From positions 1 to 33,604 of the forward strand of contig CAIVCU010000378.1 in NCBI GenBank assembly GCA_903904495.1: a stretch of DNA of 33,604 nt, in the 5' to 3' direction. This DNA comes from an uncultured Chlorobiaceae bacterium (GTDB lineage Bacteria; Bacteroidota; Chlorobiia; Chlorobiales; Chlorobiaceae). The notes under the pieces were generated by a model, which saw nothing but the letters and a program-made list of their open reading frames with translations, was not told the DNA's origin and ran no database searches. Both the position numbers and the translations under genes were made by a program. Positions 32,261 to 33,604 of the stretch are shown here, one piece after another. The number at the start of each line of letters is the position of its first letter. Position 1 is the first letter of the stretch.

Positions 32261-33604
32261 TCAGCAGGGGCTCGTCCGCTCAAAGCATGCCACGCTTTCA
32301 ATGTGGCTGGTATGCGGAAACATGTCGACCGGCTGCACCGAGAGAAGAGTGTAGCCGTGTGTACATATCTCTTTCCCGTCCCGCGCAAGGCTGGCTGGGT
32401 TGCAGCTTACATAGACGATTCTCCTTGGCCTGAGCCGGATCATCGTAGCCAGAGCCTTCGGCTGCATCCCGGCCCTTGGAGGATCGGTAATAATCACCCC
32501 CGGATTATCATAGTGTTCAAGCGTTCCTAACAGCGCTTGAAAATCCTTGAGGTCAACCTTGTAAAACTCCGCATTGGTAATACCGTTCAGCAGGGCATTG
32601 GAGCGCGCATCGTTGATGGAGCTTTCAACCACTTCAAGCCCGATAATCTGCCGGCAGTGGTTTGCCAGATAGAGTGTTATGGTTCCGGTTCCGCAATAGA
32701 GGTCATAGACTGTATCCTCCGGCTTCAGATCTCCAACCGCGAGAATGGCTTTGTAGAGCACTTCCGCCTGTGAGGAGTTGGTCTGGAAAAATGAGTTCGC
32801 CGATATCCTGAAATCATGGCTGCCGAGGCGCTCGGTAATATAGCCGTCGCCGCTCAGGGTAAACTCTTCATCGCCTGTGGCAACGCCGTTCATCCGTTGA
32901 GTCACATTATTCAGCACCGTCATCTTCACGCCTTCCATCCCCGACTCCAGGTGATTGCGGTATCGCTGCATGATATCCTCGTCATACCATGAGGTGACAA
33001 GGTTGACCATAACCTCTTCACGGTTCTCGCTGAAGCGGACCACAAGATTGCGCAAATACCCGGTATGCGCTCTTGCCGAATAGGGCTCAAGGGCATTGGC
33101 AAGGACAAACTCCCTGGTCAGTTTAAGCACCTTGTTCATTGACTCTTTGGCGAGATAACAGTAGTCGATGTCAATCACCTTTTCAAAATTGCCGGGCGTG
33201 TGGAAGCCAAGTGCAAAATCCTTCGGGCGGTCAAGTGTTTCCATCGAGAGCTCTTCCTGCAGCAGATAGCGCATGTTTGAAAACGAGAACTCTATCTTGT
33301 TCCGGTAGTGGAAAGGATCGGCACAGGGAACAGCAGGGGCAACCGGTGGATTAATAAAATCCCCGAGGTGCTCAAGGGCATCTTTCACCTTTTTCTGTTT
33401 ATACTGAAGCTGGGCCTCATAACGGATATGCATCAGCTTGCATCCGCCGCAAACCCCGAAATAGCTGCATAGTGGTTCGGTCCGGTCGGGAGATGGCTCA
33501 AGCACCTCAACCACAAATGCCTCGATATAGCGCTGCCTGACTTTTTTTATCTTTGCCGACACCAGGTCGCCTACGGCAAGCATCCCGCTGACCATAACCC
33601 CCAT
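32261..33604 (-). CDS. RNA m5U methyltransferase, RlmD/TrmA family, 5' truncated by window end
   Basis: SAM-dependent enzyme that methylates C5 of a uridine in RNA. The window holds 447 residues up to an ATG at the last base. The visible start corresponds to the second half of a TRAM domain, so the true start is probably beyond 33604. Three Cys of the iron-sulfur site are at 46, 52 and 55 in CSYFGVCGGC (numbered from the window edge), with a fourth likely in DIDYCYLAKES. Later motifs are VYDLYCGTGTITLYLA for SAM, TDPPRAGM, the nucleophilic Cys in YVSCNPASLARD and the C-terminal HIESVACFER. RlmD-type 23S rRNA specificity is likely but not proven. A hairpin (32255-32271) overlaps its stop. Confidence 0.92.
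   Translation of the reverse strand: MGVMVSGMLAVGDLVSAKIKKVRQRYIEAFVVEVLEPSPDRTEPLCSYFGVCGGCKLMHIRYEAQLQYKQKKVKDALEHLGDFINPPVAPAVPCADPFHYRNKIEFSFSNMRYLLQEELSMETLDRPKDFALGFHTPGNFEKVIDIDYCYLAKESMNKVLKLTREFVLANALEPYSARAHTGYLRNLVVRFSENREEVMVNLVTSWYDEDIMQRYRNHLESGMEGVKMTVLNNVTQRMNGVATGDEEFTLSGDGYITERLGSHDFRISANSFFQTNSSQAEVLYKAILAVGDLKPEDTVYDLYCGTGTITLYLANHCRQIIGLEVVESSINDARSNALLNGITNAEFYKVDLKDFQALLGTLEHYDNPGVIITDPPRAGMQPKALATMIRLRPRRIVYVSCNPASLARDGKEICTHGYTLLSVQPVDMFPHTSHIESVACFERTSPC

Overview
The window looks like core chromosome of a green sulfur bacterium (Chlorobi; Chlorobium, Chlorobaculum or Pelodictyon type). The call rests on gene content and protein style: a divided F-type ATP synthase cluster that carries only the membrane-sector genes plus delta, an AtpB with a signal-peptide-like N-terminus, a meso-diaminopimelate MurE, and weak Shine-Dalgarno sites at many starts. 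No database search was possible, so the genus is an inference. Every gene looks intact. There are no insertion sequences, phage genes, CRISPR arrays, toxin-antitoxin pairs or other mobile DNA.

Layout. (1) 1-3719: an SRP RNA gene on the minus strand at the left edge, then a plus-strand run trpS - HAD phosphatase - argS. (2) 3729-5487, minus strand: a tRNA-Ala(CGC) gene, a BamD-like lipoprotein gene and nadD. (3) 5541-8807, minus strand: atpZ - atpI-like - atpB - atpE - atpF - atpH, closed by a clear intrinsic terminator; atpA, atpG, atpD and atpC are not here. (4) 8973-9734, plus strand: a PgeF/YfiH-type gene. (5) 9750-27849, minus strand: a complete-looking division and cell wall (dcw) cluster, mraZ - rsmH - ftsL - ftsI - murE - murF - mraY - murD - ftsW - murG - murC - ftsQ - ftsA - ftsZ, followed within 29 bases by a CoA-transferase gene. 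(6) 28075-32241, plus strand: a NYN-domain nuclease, an AroQ chorismate mutase, mltG, pgk and a rhomboid protease. (7) 32261-33604, minus strand: an RNA uracil-C5 methyltransferase whose 5' end lies beyond the window.

How the genes work together. The dcw cluster encodes the cytoplasmic and lipid-linked steps of peptidoglycan synthesis (MurC, D, E, F, MraY, MurG), the septal polymerase pair FtsW/FtsI and the divisome proteins FtsZ, A, Q and L. MraZ is the probable autoregulator, and three TGG repeats at exactly 10-base period lie upstream of mraZ. PgeF, MltG and BamD are envelope genes in the same neighbourhood. The atp genes supply the proton channel and stalk of ATP synthase.

I found no convincing undescribed biological system. 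The observations most worth a second look are molecular details: FtsZ with two copies of the C-terminal partner-binding motif and a Lys in its GTP-binding loop, ArgS without either His of the HIGH signature, the candidate MraZ operator, two hairpins directly after atpE, and a CoA-transferase gene attached to the end of the division cluster.
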